This document shows positions 7,901-14,706 of a DNA stretch of 18,695 nt, one piece after another. How positions within the stretch are numbered: position 1 is the first letter of the stretch; the number at the start of each line of letters is the position of its first letter. The position numbers and the translations under genes are program-made. The stretch spans positions 1-18,695 of the forward strand of contig JAJYNM010000041.1 in the NCBI GenBank assembly GCA_021786335.1, written 5' to 3'. The notes under the pieces are model-generated. The model ran no database searches and had not been told where the DNA came from. It worked only from the letters and a program-made list of their open reading frames with translations. The DNA comes from an archaeon (GTDB lineage Archaea; Thermoproteota; Nitrososphaeria; Nitrososphaerales; UBA183).

Positions 7901-8798
7901 GGGGTTCTTTACAGGCGACGGACTTGTCTTCACCCACAACTGCTTCGGATACCTGGGGTTCAACAACGCGAAGTTCGGCCGCATCGACGCCCACATAGCC
8001 GTCTGCGCCTGGGACCGGAAGGTCATAACCGACGCCGCGAGGGCTGCCGAAGCCAGAGGCTTCGAGGTCCTGCATGGCATCGTGGACTCTCTCTGGCTCT
8101 GGAAGGAGGGGGCGGGGGAGGGCGACTACCTCGCGCTCAAAGCCGAGCTGGAGGCGAAGACGGGGTTCGCCATGTCGTTCGAGGGGGTCTACAAGTGGCT
8201 GGCTTTCTTGCCATCGAAGTCAGAGCCGGGGCTACCTGCCCTCAATCGATACTTCGGGGCCTTCGAAGACGGCCGCTTGAAGGTGAGGGGGGTCGAAGCG
8301 CGCCGCCACGACACGCCGCCGGCTCTCAAGAGGTGTCAGATGGCCATTCTGAAGATCCTGGCCGAGGCCGACACCGTAGCTGCGGCAAGGGCCAAGGTCC
8401 CGGAGTGCGTCGAGGTCTTCCTCAGGTGCGCGGGGACGCTCGAGCGGCACGAAGTCCCAGCCTCCGAGCTGGCCTTTTCGACCAACCTCTCGAAGGCGCC
8501 TGGAGAGTACACCACGGCGACCGTGCAGCGTGCCGCAGCGAAGCAGCTGGTAGGCGAAGGGGTCGACCTGCACGCCGGGGAAGGGATACGCTACGTCATC
8601 ATGGACTACAGGAGCGGGGGCTCGAAGCGGGCGACGCCGCTCGACATGGTGGAGGACCAAAACCGCTACGACTCTGGCCGCTACATCAGGCTGCTGGCCG
8701 AGGCGTGCTCCTCCGTCCTCGAACCCTTCGACCCGGCGTGCGCCGTGGAGAGGCTGTTGGAGCGCTACGAGGCACGGAAGAGCGGAGCTCTCGCATGA
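4956..8798 (+). CDS. polB2: Divergent family B DNA polymerase (PolB2/Dpo2-like), intein-containing precursor
   Basis: The precursor is 1280 aa; removing the intein (466-995) leaves 750 aa. Motif A is LDFSALYPNIM (D377). Motif B is split by the intein and restores as QAALKWLGVT-CFGYLGF (K460). Motif C is HGIVDSLWL: the second aspartate (D1044 in the precursor) stays, while the first of the usual DTD is isoleucine. The KxY-like region RYFGAFEDGRLKVRGVEARR follows. The exonuclease is degenerate: Exo I reads LDVQV (D165, but Q167 for Glu), Exo II reads DGDTFLFPYL with Leu228 where Asp is expected, and Exo III lacks a clear YxxxD. C392, C394, C395 and C409 may bind metal. This pattern matches archaeal PolB2/Dpo2, linked to lesion bypass. 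ATG at 4956 follows AGGGCAGGGA and overlaps the previous gene by 23 nt. No proofreading and TLS activity are inferences from the motifs. Confidence 0.85.
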   Translation: MTRGWIFDIYPGGPGEMVVWLKTEDGEAVRLTDRWSPSLFVGSNAASDFAVPVHTLRDEFLWTRVVRKRETVTSHEWSDVLEVKLADARSARRVAERIERLGPFGTFRIYNADVPPDQGYLYENDLFPLAFCEVMSDGGKLRWTLEDDVWAYDYATPPLRTAKLDVQVAKEGRLPKPTDRIESFTLECDDEPAAIAGQNETEKLLKLAEAVRQADPDVILTDDGDTFLFPYLVRRAEANGVRLSLDRDGAPLKLPSKPGTSYFSYGQIHYKPSATRLRGRAHIDVNASFAYSEGGLDVLFELSRVCRMPIHTASRASIGKALSSLQFYHALKADLLVPWKPTLAERFKDRNELLTADRGGFVFEPRVGAYEGVGELDFSALYPNIMYRKNISAETVRCSCCPDSENRVPELGWNICRREGLVPRSIRIIVEKRLSYKEIKGKAADEALRARYDARQAALKWLGVTCLPGESPVLVKQGGTERFVRIGDFIDGLAGDKTGVIACPPDVSVAGLGPDYKAKYSRVANLIKKPNNQKLLAVEMEDGRRIATTPDHPFFVLRGGRLTVTAAEELRVHEAVPIATRISSVGHSISQIDLIDRLEAIPAADRFLWRVSGELLKEMAQTRRQALLRAAASKGYSSHAVANWIKSGTIPLGFLGLLGISPSSHPTMRIGVGRRLGGRIAWLPAAVDVGEELGFLLGLYVAGGSATDACVRLGIASTEPGLLEATKRVVASLFGVRPRVYKERRAEMCVAQVNSTSLARVLDLVFGLPGSVEKGELKVPELIFNCSDSVAHGFVSGMVAGDCHACKKRGFDIATTSKGLQQQIAFLASRLGLAYSLGTYHEGDDAMYTVNFVGPETFRGFWSREHPKEGQPGATRSWSEEPSRTRDHARYAILPAAGFMFKVARTSSEPHVYGYGTCQAQAMLKPDRMDSRASNRAQPRQKSRVENFFDSDLGLARVLKIERLDLCPDYVYCFQIAEDETPGFFTGDGLVFTHNCFGYLGFNNAKFGRIDAHIAVCAWDRKVITDAARAAEARGFEVLHGIVDSLWLWKEGAGEGDYLALKAELEAKTGFAMSFEGVYKWLAFLPSKSEPGLPALNRYFGAFEDGRLKVRGVEARRHDTPPALKRCQMAILKILAEADTVAAARAKVPECVEVFLRCAGTLERHEVPASELAFSTNLSKAPGEYTTATVQRAAAKQLVGEGVDLHAGEGIRYVIMDYRSGGSKRATPLDMVEDQNRYDSGRYIRLLAEACSSVLEPFDPACAVERLLERYEARKSGALA
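6351..7940 (+). mobile_element. Intein with LAGLIDADG endonuclease domain in polymerase motif B
   Basis: The in-frame insertion of 530 residues (466-995) begins at C466 (CLPGESPVLV, block A) and ends VFTHN before extein C996 (block G, H994-N995/C+1). Block B is RRIATTPDHPFFVL, with the TxxH motif. The endonuclease domain shows LLGLYVAGGS (696-705) and FVSGMVAGDC (794-803) as the two LAGLIDADG helices. The first has Gly703 where Asp/Glu is needed; the second keeps D802. Splicing residues therefore look complete while DNA cleavage is doubtful. It sits between Thr465 and Cys996 inside motif B, so the polymerase is inactive until splicing. The region has more A/T-rich patches (e.g. the T-run at about 7796) than the exteins, in keeping with a separate origin. 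Confidence 0.9.
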
Positions 8799-8914
8799 CC
8801 GCGCCGTTCGGGGCACATCCACTCACGGCGGGAGCGACCTCGTTGTCCTCCACGTTCTTCGGCCTTAGTCCGGCACTCGCTGGTCAGACCACGTCCCCTC
8901 CGCCGAGCGGGTAA
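8795..8914 (+). CDS. Possible 39-aa ORF coupled to polB2
   Basis: An ATG overlaps the polB2 stop (ATGA, 8795-8798) and opens 39 codons ending at TAA 8912-8914. The product is rich in Ser/Thr/Pro/Gly (ending QTTSPPPSG) and matches nothing I know. The coupling resembles that between the upstream genes, but the frame is short enough to arise by chance in GC-rich DNA. Confidence 0.2.
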   Translation: MTAPFGAHPLTAGATSLSSTFFGLSPALAGQTTSPPPSG

Positions 8915-9043
8915 ATCCGGGGATGGCGCCCTTGGGATGGATCGCCAGCCTGCACACTCCGTGAACCCGCATGAAGTTCGACCAAGTCACGGAAAGTGTT
9001 ACAACAACATTTACCAACAGTAGCCCTTGACCGGGCCTCGCCG

Positions 9044-9565
9044 ATGACGGTCGACGCGACAGTCTGCCACATAATCAAGGGGCGCCGGCTCTTGCTGAAG
9101 AAGGCAACCAGAGGGATAAGCGCCGGCAAGTGGAACGGGCCTGGAGGGAAGATAGAGCCAGGAGAGACGGCCACAAGGGGGGTGGTCAGGGAGGTGATGG
9201 AAGAGACCTCACTGTCGATAATCAACCCTTTCTACCACGGCAAGTTGGAGTTCTACATGAATGGGGGCCGGAGCCTGGATTATTTGGTGCACGTCTTCTC
9301 AGCCAGGCGGTTCTCTGGGAGGCCGCGCTCGAGCGAAGAGGGGGAGGTCAGGTGGTTCGACGTCCGGGAGATCCCCTACCCCGAGATGTGGGACGACGAC
9401 AGGTACTGGCTCCCTCTGCTGCTGAACGGCGTAAGCTTCGACGCCTGTTTCACCTACGACAGGAAGAACCGTCGCGTCGTCGATTACCTCATCAAGGCTC
9501 GGACGAGCCTCCAACCAGACGCGTCAGAGCGTGCCAATGAGGTGCGCCGCCCCTGGCCGCGCTAG
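9044..9565 (+). CDS. MTH1-like Nudix hydrolase (probable 8-oxo-dGTP diphosphatase)
   Basis: With ATG 9044 the protein is 173 aa and begins at the usual first strand (MTVDATVCHIIKGRRLLLKK). A GTG at 8996 would add 16 residues that do not look like the family. The Nudix box runs G35-x5-E41-x7-R49-E50-V-x-E53-E54-x-S56-L, with Ser for the usual final Gly. Similarity to MTH1/NUDT1 is strong beyond the box: GKWNGPGGKIEPGE (W30-N31) and EMWDDDRYWLPLLL (W116, D117-D119), matching the region where MTH1 recognises oxidised purine, then FTYDRK...VVDYL. Such enzymes hydrolyse 8-oxo-dGTP or 2-OH-dATP to monophosphates, keeping oxidised bases out of DNA. It lies between two polymerase genes on the same strand. 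Substrate preference is inferred from these residues. Confidence 0.85.
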   Translation: MTVDATVCHIIKGRRLLLKKATRGISAGKWNGPGGKIEPGETATRGVVREVMEETSLSIINPFYHGKLEFYMNGGRSLDYLVHVFSARRFSGRPRSSEEGEVRWFDVREIPYPEMWDDDRYWLPLLLNGVSFDACFTYDRKNRRVVDYLIKARTSLQPDASERANEVRRPWPR

Positions 9566-9615
9566 GCACAGAGACCAACATGGACGGGCTCGAAGAGACC
9601 TAAAGGCCGCACCGC

Positions 9616-9657
9616 GCACTATGCCGGACACGAAACGGCATGGCCCATGCATAGTGC
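9616..9657. promoter_or_regulatory. Inverted repeat next to polC box A (candidate operator)
   Basis: GCACTATGC (9616-9624) is the exact reverse complement of GCATAGTGC (9649-9657), separated by 24 nt. A second pair ATGCCG (9621-9626)/CGGCAT (9636-9641) overlaps it, so two alternative structures compete. The right arm abuts the box A CTTAAG, where it would cover the BRE. This suggests a repressor or activator site, or a chance repeat. Confidence 0.4.
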
Positions 9658-9662
9658 TTAAG
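9657..9662 (+). promoter_or_regulatory. Box A of polC
   Basis: CTTAAG is centred about 28 nt before the ATG at 9688 in otherwise GC-rich DNA, consistent with a leaderless transcript for the polymerase D large subunit. Confidence 0.45.
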
Positions 9663-9687
9663 ACCGGCCCAGGCCTCGCACCCACAG

Positions 9688-12600
9688 ATGTCGTTTTCGG
9701 CAGACCTCGCCTGGCAGCGCGTGAAGACCCTGGCCCCCTTCCCCCCCCACCTTGAGCCCTACTACAGGGACATACTGTCTCAGTACGAAGCCGCTCACAG
9801 CCTGGCTTCCGCTGCGAGGACGAAAGGCCACGATCCTACAAGCGTCGTCGAGAGCAAGACCGTCTTCGACCTGGCAGACAGGGTGAACCAGATGCTCAGG
9901 CTGGACCAGTTCGAAGGGCTGGTCGACAGGCTCAGGGAGCTCCTCCACAGCACCTCCAAGGAACGCGCAGCCCTGACGATCTCCCAAGAGATAGCTCTGG
10001 GCAAGTTCGGGGCGCTCGAGAGGCACGAAGCCCTGAGCTACGGGGTCAGGGCAGGGCTCGCCGTCATGACAGATGGAGTCACCGTGGCCCCCCTGGAAGG
10101 GATATCCGGAGTCACGATAAAACAGAACGACGACAACACCGACTACGTCTCTGTATCCTATGCAGGGCCGATGCGCTCGGCTGGGGGGACCGAGGCGGCG
10201 TTCTCTCTTGTCATAGCGGACGTGACCGCCAAGAAGCTGGGCTTGAGCAACTACAGGGCCCACCAAGAAGAGATTGACCGCTTCGCGGAAGAGCTGAGGA
10301 TCTACGAGCGCGACGTTGCGAACTTCCAATACAAGGTGACAGACGACGACATCCGCCGGGCGATCTCCAACCTCCCGGTAGAGATCGACGGGATCGAGAC
10401 TGATCCGATCGAAGTAGTGGTCCACAGGAACCTCAAGCGGGTGGCCACAGATAGGCTCAGAGGGGGCGCCCTGAGGGTCCTCAACGACGGCGTGATAGGC
10501 AGGGCCCACAAACTGTCGAAGAAGCTCGCGAGCTTGAACATATCGGGGTGGGACTTCCTCTCTCAGCTGAAAGGGGGGACCCAACAGACGGCGAACGAAA
10601 CCGAAAAAGCAGGCGCCCACTTCGAAGAGGTCATCTCGGGGAGGGCCGTGCTCTCGATGCCTAGGAGCAAGGGGGGCTTCAGGCTCAGGTATGGGCGGTC
10701 AATGAACACGGGCCTCTCGACCATCGGGATACACCCGGCGGTCGCCACGCTCCTCGACTTCCCAATCGTGGCCGGGACCCAAGTGAAGGTGGATATGCCG
10801 GGGAAGGCGGCCACCATCGCCTTCGTCGACTCCATAGAGGGGCCTACAATCCTGACGAAGGACGGGAGCGTCATGAGGGTCTCGACCGTGTCGCAGGCGG
10901 AAGAGATGCGCGAGCTAATGTCGAAGATAATCGACCTCGGAGACGTCCTGATAACCTACGGCGACTTTTTGGAGAGCAACAAGGCGCTTCAGCCGTCCCC
11001 CTACGTCCCAGAGTGGTGGTCCCAGGACCTGGGCCGCGCTATGGCGGAGGTCTCAGGAGCCGCGGAAGCGCTGGCCTCGGCGGGGGTAGGAGGCGACAGG
11101 GCCAGGGAACTGGCTTCCGCTCCGACCATCGCCCCGACCGCCGCGGAGGCCATAGCGATTTCACGCGCGCTAGGCATCCCGCTGCATCCTTCGCATACCC
11201 CGCGATTCGACAGGGTAGAGTCTTCCGACCTGGCCGAACTGCGGAAGAGCGCTCGACCCGAGGGGAGGGACGTGGTCATCGACATCGCCGTCCCGCACGT
11301 CCGCTGGGTGCTGAACACCTGCCTCGTCGAGCACAGGACCGAGGGGGACGTGGCAATCGTCACAGGAGAGCCGGCTGTCCTCCTCCGCGCGCTCCTGCGA
11401 CTAGGCGAGCCTGCGCCCGTGGTCTCTCCTGACGCGCCTGACTACATCAGGCGCCTCTCGGGGATCCAGATGGGAAGGCAGAGCACCACCACCATCGGCA
11501 TCAGGGTGGGGAGGCCGGAGAAGGCGATGGTCAGGAGGATGAAACCCCCGGTCCACGTGCTGTTCCCCGTGGGCTACGGGGGTGGACCGATGCGGGACGT
11601 CTTCGCCGCCGCCAGGGCGGGGAGGGTCGAGATTGAGGTCGTCAACCTGTACTGCCACAGGTGCAACCAGAGGAGGCTCTCTCCAAAATGCGAAGTCTGC
11701 GGCGAGGATACTGAACCATTCATGGCCTGCCCCCGGTGCGGCGCCACATCCCAGGACATTGCCTGTCCCAACTGCAAGGCGAAGACCCTCCCATATTCGA
11801 AGATGGACTTCGACTTCAAGTCGCGGCTGGAGGGGTTAAGGACCAAGATCCCACATTCTGTGTCCAAACCGGTGAAAGGTGTGAAGGGCCTGACGAGCGT
11901 CTCCAAGGTCCCGGAAGCCATCGAAAAGGGGATCATCAGGAGCAGGCACAATGCCTTCGTCTATAAAGACGGGACCCTGAGGATCGACGCCACCAACGAG
12001 CCTCTGACCCACTTCAGGCCGCGGGACGTAAAAGGTGACCTTCAAGTCTTGGCTCGTCTGGGTTACACTCACGACCACATGGGAGCCCCCCTGAAGTCCG
12101 ATGACCAGGTGCTGGAGCTCAAGCCCCAGGATATCATAGTCCCTGCGGACATCAGCGGCGACCTGGTCAAGATGGCCCAGTGCATCGACGACGAGCTTCA
12201 GAGCCTCTATGGCATGGAGCCGTTTTACAACGTCGCAAACACTGACGACCTGCTGGGGAGGTTGGTGATCGGACTCGCACCCCATACCTCGGTGGGTGTA
12301 GTCGGACGGATTGTGGGGTTTTCAGCTACGGAGGTCTGCCTTGCAAACCCCTACTGGCACTCTGCTAAGAGGCGGGACTGCGACGGAGACGGCGACTCCA
12401 TACTCCTGCTGGTCGACACGCTGCTGAACTTTTCGCTGCAATATGTCCCGGCGCAGATCGGCGGCTACATGGACACGCCGCTATTGATACAACCGGTGAT
12501 CCTCCCGGCGGAGGTGGACGAACAGGCGCATAACTTCGACGTGGCACGGATTTATCCGCTCGAGTTCTACGAGAAGACCCTCGGCACCCCGCCTGCGGCA

Positions 12601-13152
12601 TCCGTGGCCCATTTGATCGAGCGCATCGGCTCGCGCCTGGAAAGCGAGTCCCAGTTCTACGGCTACGGGTTCACCCATCCGACAAGCTCCATCACGATAA
12701 GACGCTCCAGGGCTTCCTACTCCACGTTGAGGACGCTCCATGAAAAGATCGCGAAGCAGATTGAAGTCGCGTCCCTCGTAGAAGCCGTGTCTACCCGCGA
12801 CGTGGTCGAATCCATCATCAGGACGCATCTAATCAGGGACATCATGGGGAACGCGAAAAAGTACGCGACCCAGGCGTTCAAGTGCAAAGGCTGCGGCATG
12901 ACGCTCCGGCGGCCTCCGCTCTCGTCCAAATGCCCCAGCTGCGGCGGCGAAATCAGGGGGACACTGACCAGGGCTTCGGTGGAGAAATACCTCCAAATCG
13001 CGCAGCGCCTCGCCCGAGAGTACGACGTCGACCCATATCTGAGGAACAGGCTTGACATGCTTCAGAGAGAACTGGACCAGCTCTTCCAGGGGCCGAGGAA
13101 GCCAGACCAGCTGGAGCTGACGGACTTCTCGACGCCTACGCTAGCTGAATGA
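9688..13152 (+). CDS. polC: DNA polymerase D large (DP2) subunit
   Basis: The 1154-aa protein is close to the usual DP2 length. It catalyses replicative DNA synthesis with the DP1 exonuclease subunit, which is not in this window. Visible family blocks are SVSYAGPMRSAGGTEAAFS, the RLRYGRSMNTGLSTIGIHP region and IVAGTQVKVDMPGKA. Four CxxC pairs (C656/659, 668/671, 681/684, 693/696) form zinc modules. The catalytic double-psi-barrel loop is DCDGDGD with D899, D901 and D903. A C-terminal zinc module follows (C1066-x2-C1069 ... C1082-x2-C1085). No intein interrupts the DCDGDGD loop, a known intein site in other archaea. QLELTDFS (1141-1148) near the end resembles a PCNA-binding PIP box lacking its second aromatic residue. 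ATG 9688 is preceded by a box A at -28. The 3' end overlaps SHMT on the other strand by 12 nt. Confidence 0.97.
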   Translation: MSFSADLAWQRVKTLAPFPPHLEPYYRDILSQYEAAHSLASAARTKGHDPTSVVESKTVFDLADRVNQMLRLDQFEGLVDRLRELLHSTSKERAALTISQEIALGKFGALERHEALSYGVRAGLAVMTDGVTVAPLEGISGVTIKQNDDNTDYVSVSYAGPMRSAGGTEAAFSLVIADVTAKKLGLSNYRAHQEEIDRFAEELRIYERDVANFQYKVTDDDIRRAISNLPVEIDGIETDPIEVVVHRNLKRVATDRLRGGALRVLNDGVIGRAHKLSKKLASLNISGWDFLSQLKGGTQQTANETEKAGAHFEEVISGRAVLSMPRSKGGFRLRYGRSMNTGLSTIGIHPAVATLLDFPIVAGTQVKVDMPGKAATIAFVDSIEGPTILTKDGSVMRVSTVSQAEEMRELMSKIIDLGDVLITYGDFLESNKALQPSPYVPEWWSQDLGRAMAEVSGAAEALASAGVGGDRARELASAPTIAPTAAEAIAISRALGIPLHPSHTPRFDRVESSDLAELRKSARPEGRDVVIDIAVPHVRWVLNTCLVEHRTEGDVAIVTGEPAVLLRALLRLGEPAPVVSPDAPDYIRRLSGIQMGRQSTTTIGIRVGRPEKAMVRRMKPPVHVLFPVGYGGGPMRDVFAAARAGRVEIEVVNLYCHRCNQRRLSPKCEVCGEDTEPFMACPRCGATSQDIACPNCKAKTLPYSKMDFDFKSRLEGLRTKIPHSVSKPVKGVKGLTSVSKVPEAIEKGIIRSRHNAFVYKDGTLRIDATNEPLTHFRPRDVKGDLQVLARLGYTHDHMGAPLKSDDQVLELKPQDIIVPADISGDLVKMAQCIDDELQSLYGMEPFYNVANTDDLLGRLVIGLAPHTSVGVVGRIVGFSATEVCLANPYWHSAKRRDCDGDGDSILLLVDTLLNFSLQYVPAQIGGYMDTPLLIQPVILPAEVDEQAHNFDVARIYPLEFYEKTLGTPPAASVAHLIERIGSRLESESQFYGYGFTHPTSSITIRRSRASYSTLRTLHEKIAKQIEVASLVEAVSTRDVVESIIRTHLIRDIMGNAKKYATQAFKCKGCGMTLRRPPLSSKCPSCGGEIRGTLTRASVEKYLQIAQRLAREYDVDPYLRNRLDMLQRELDQLFQGPRKPDQLELTDFSTPTLAE

Positions 13153-14430
13153 GTACGCGGGCGTGTCCCTGAACGAGTACCTCACCTTCTGGAAACCCTT
13201 CCTAATCTCCCTGATTCTGGCCACGACCTCCTGCTTCTTCTCTCCCCCGAGGCCCAGGTGCACGAGTTCAGCCACTTCGTCCATCTCTGATTTGCCCATC
13301 CCCAGCCGTGTCAGCTCCGACACTCCGAGCCTGATCCCGCCCGGGTTCGTATAGTGTCTCCCTGCCTGGATGTCTCCAGGTATCGGCTCCCTGTTGCATA
13401 TGATGTTCTGGTCCTCCAGCAGCTTCTCGATTACCCCTCCGTCCGCGTACCTGGTCACGTCGAGGGCCACTTGGTGGGACATCGTGTAGCCGTTCTTCTC
13501 ACCAAGGACGCGCTCGCCAAGGTCCGCGAGTCTCCCGGCGAGCGTCTGAGCGTTGTCTACGACGTCCTTCGCATAGTCATGCCCGAACTGGAGGAACTCG
13601 GCGAAGACCATCGCCTTGGCGGCCACGTTATGGAGGTGGTGGTTGCTCGCAGTGCCAGGGAAGACTGCCTTCTTAAGAGGCTCCGCGAACTCGGCCGACG
13701 ACGCTATCGCGCCCCCCTGAGGCCCGAAGAGCACCTTGTGGGTGCTCATGGTCATGACCTGGACACCCTCCCTGAGAGGGTCCTGGAACTGTCCGCCTGC
13801 GATAAGCCCGGCGACATGGGCCGCATCATAGCACACTACTCCACCTTTGTCGCGTATGGCCTGCGCCAGCTCCTTGACGGGGTGGGGGAAGAGGAAGAGG
13901 CTGCAGCCGAACATCGCCAGCTTAAGTGAAGGGAGCGCCGCAATCCTCTTCTTCGTCTCATCGACGTCGATGTTCATCGAATCCTTGTCGAACGCGAAGT
14001 ATGACACGTCTAGGGAGTGCACCAGCCCCGCCGTGCCTCCGAAGTCCTTCTTCCCATGGGAGATGTGCCCCCCGTTGGGGATGGAGAGCGCCATCATCAT
14101 GTCTCCTGGCCCACTGACTGCGGAGTAGACCGCTAAGTTTGCGTTGACCCCCGAGACAGGCCTGACATCGAAGTGGTCGGCTCTGAACAGCTTCTTGCCG
14201 AGCGCGATAGCCTGCAGCTCTATCTGGTCTATGTACCTGCACCCTGCGTAGACCCTTTCGCCCGGCCATCCCTCAGCGTACCTGTGGCCGAGGTCTGACG
14301 AAAGGACCCTCCGGACAGGCTCGGACGCGAGGTTCTCGCTGGCTATCATCGGAAGGCTCTCTGAGAACCACTTCTCATGCGAGCGGATCCCGCTGATTAC
14401 AGCCTCGAATTCCGATTCGTAGGAGGGCAT
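13141..14430 (-). CDS. glyA: Serine hydroxymethyltransferase (archaeal type)
   Basis: The 429-aa PLP enzyme interconverts serine and glycine with a C1 carrier (tetrahydrofolate or tetrahydromethanopterin). Family blocks are SLPMIASENLAS (N-terminal), GHRYAEGWPGERVYAGCRY, RPVSGVNANLAVYSA, and YDAAHVAGLIAGG with D202 and H205 contacting the cofactor. The lysine that forms the Schiff base is K232 in MTMSTHKVLFGPQGG. GPQGG instead of bacterial GPRGG and the general divergence fit archaeal SHMT. Length is normal and no block is missing. ATG 14430 has a box A centred about 26 nt upstream, pointing to a leaderless mRNA. Its stop lies inside the last codons of polC on the opposite strand, so the two transcripts converge. 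Confidence 0.96.
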   Translation of the reverse strand: MPSYESEFEAVISGIRSHEKWFSESLPMIASENLASEPVRRVLSSDLGHRYAEGWPGERVYAGCRYIDQIELQAIALGKKLFRADHFDVRPVSGVNANLAVYSAVSGPGDMMMALSIPNGGHISHGKKDFGGTAGLVHSLDVSYFAFDKDSMNIDVDETKKRIAALPSLKLAMFGCSLFLFPHPVKELAQAIRDKGGVVCYDAAHVAGLIAGGQFQDPLREGVQVMTMSTHKVLFGPQGGAIASSAEFAEPLKKAVFPGTASNHHLHNVAAKAMVFAEFLQFGHDYAKDVVDNAQTLAGRLADLGERVLGEKNGYTMSHQVALDVTRYADGGVIEKLLEDQNIICNREPIPGDIQAGRHYTNPGGIRLGVSELTRLGMGKSEMDEVAELVHLGLGGEKKQEVVARIREIRKGFQKVRYSFRDTPAYSFS

Positions 14431-14450
14431 GTAGCCCGGCGCCCTCCCAC

Positions 14451-14481
14451 GTTAATTATACATTTGTCAGGATATTTATCC
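14451..14481 (-). promoter_or_regulatory. SHMT promoter with adjacent palindrome
   Basis: On the minus strand TATAATTAA (14460-14452) sits about 26 nt before the ATG at 14430. Just upstream, GGATA-TT-TATCC (14470-14481) is a perfect 5-2-5 inverted repeat in the position of an upstream regulator site. Confidence 0.5.
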
Positions 14482-14582
14482 TTGGTAAACCGGCCAACGC
14501 AATCTACATACACAGTCGACCATGGCCAAACAGGCGCTCCAACCGCTAGTGATATGTCCAATCGATGTGAACCTGAACCATT

Positions 14583-14608
14583 CGTTCTTTCCTGACGTTC
14601 TTTCCTGA
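14583..14608. repeat. Two exact tandem copies of a 13-bp unit
   Basis: CGTTCTTTCCTGA occurs at 14583-14595 and again immediately at 14596-14608, between SHMT and the Lrp gene. It may be a recent slippage duplication or a pair of protein sites. Confidence 0.8.
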
Positions 14609-14706
14609 TAGGTTCATTGGCCGCGAGAATGGCAGGCTGACTTGCGAAAAGCACAATTACGTCCCGCGGGTGCACGAATCCACCGGCCTGCCGAACTGGA
14701 TTGTGA

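Noticed and set aside
4956..8798. Polymerase interpreted as a replicative PolB1/PolB3
   Set aside because: Degenerate Exo motifs, the VTCFG motif B and the HGIVDS motif C all differ from replicative family B enzymes and fit PolB2 better.
9658..10620. 320-codon minus-strand frame opposite the start of polC
   Set aside because: It is antisense to conserved DP2 blocks and shows no recognisable domain; it is a shadow of the strong GC3 bias.
12361..12430. Possible intein in the DP2 catalytic loop
   Set aside because: The DCDGDGD motif and its flanks are continuous; no splicing blocks are present.
13354..13929. 191-codon + strand frame opposite SHMT
   Set aside because: It is antisense to the catalytic PLP region of a clear SHMT gene.
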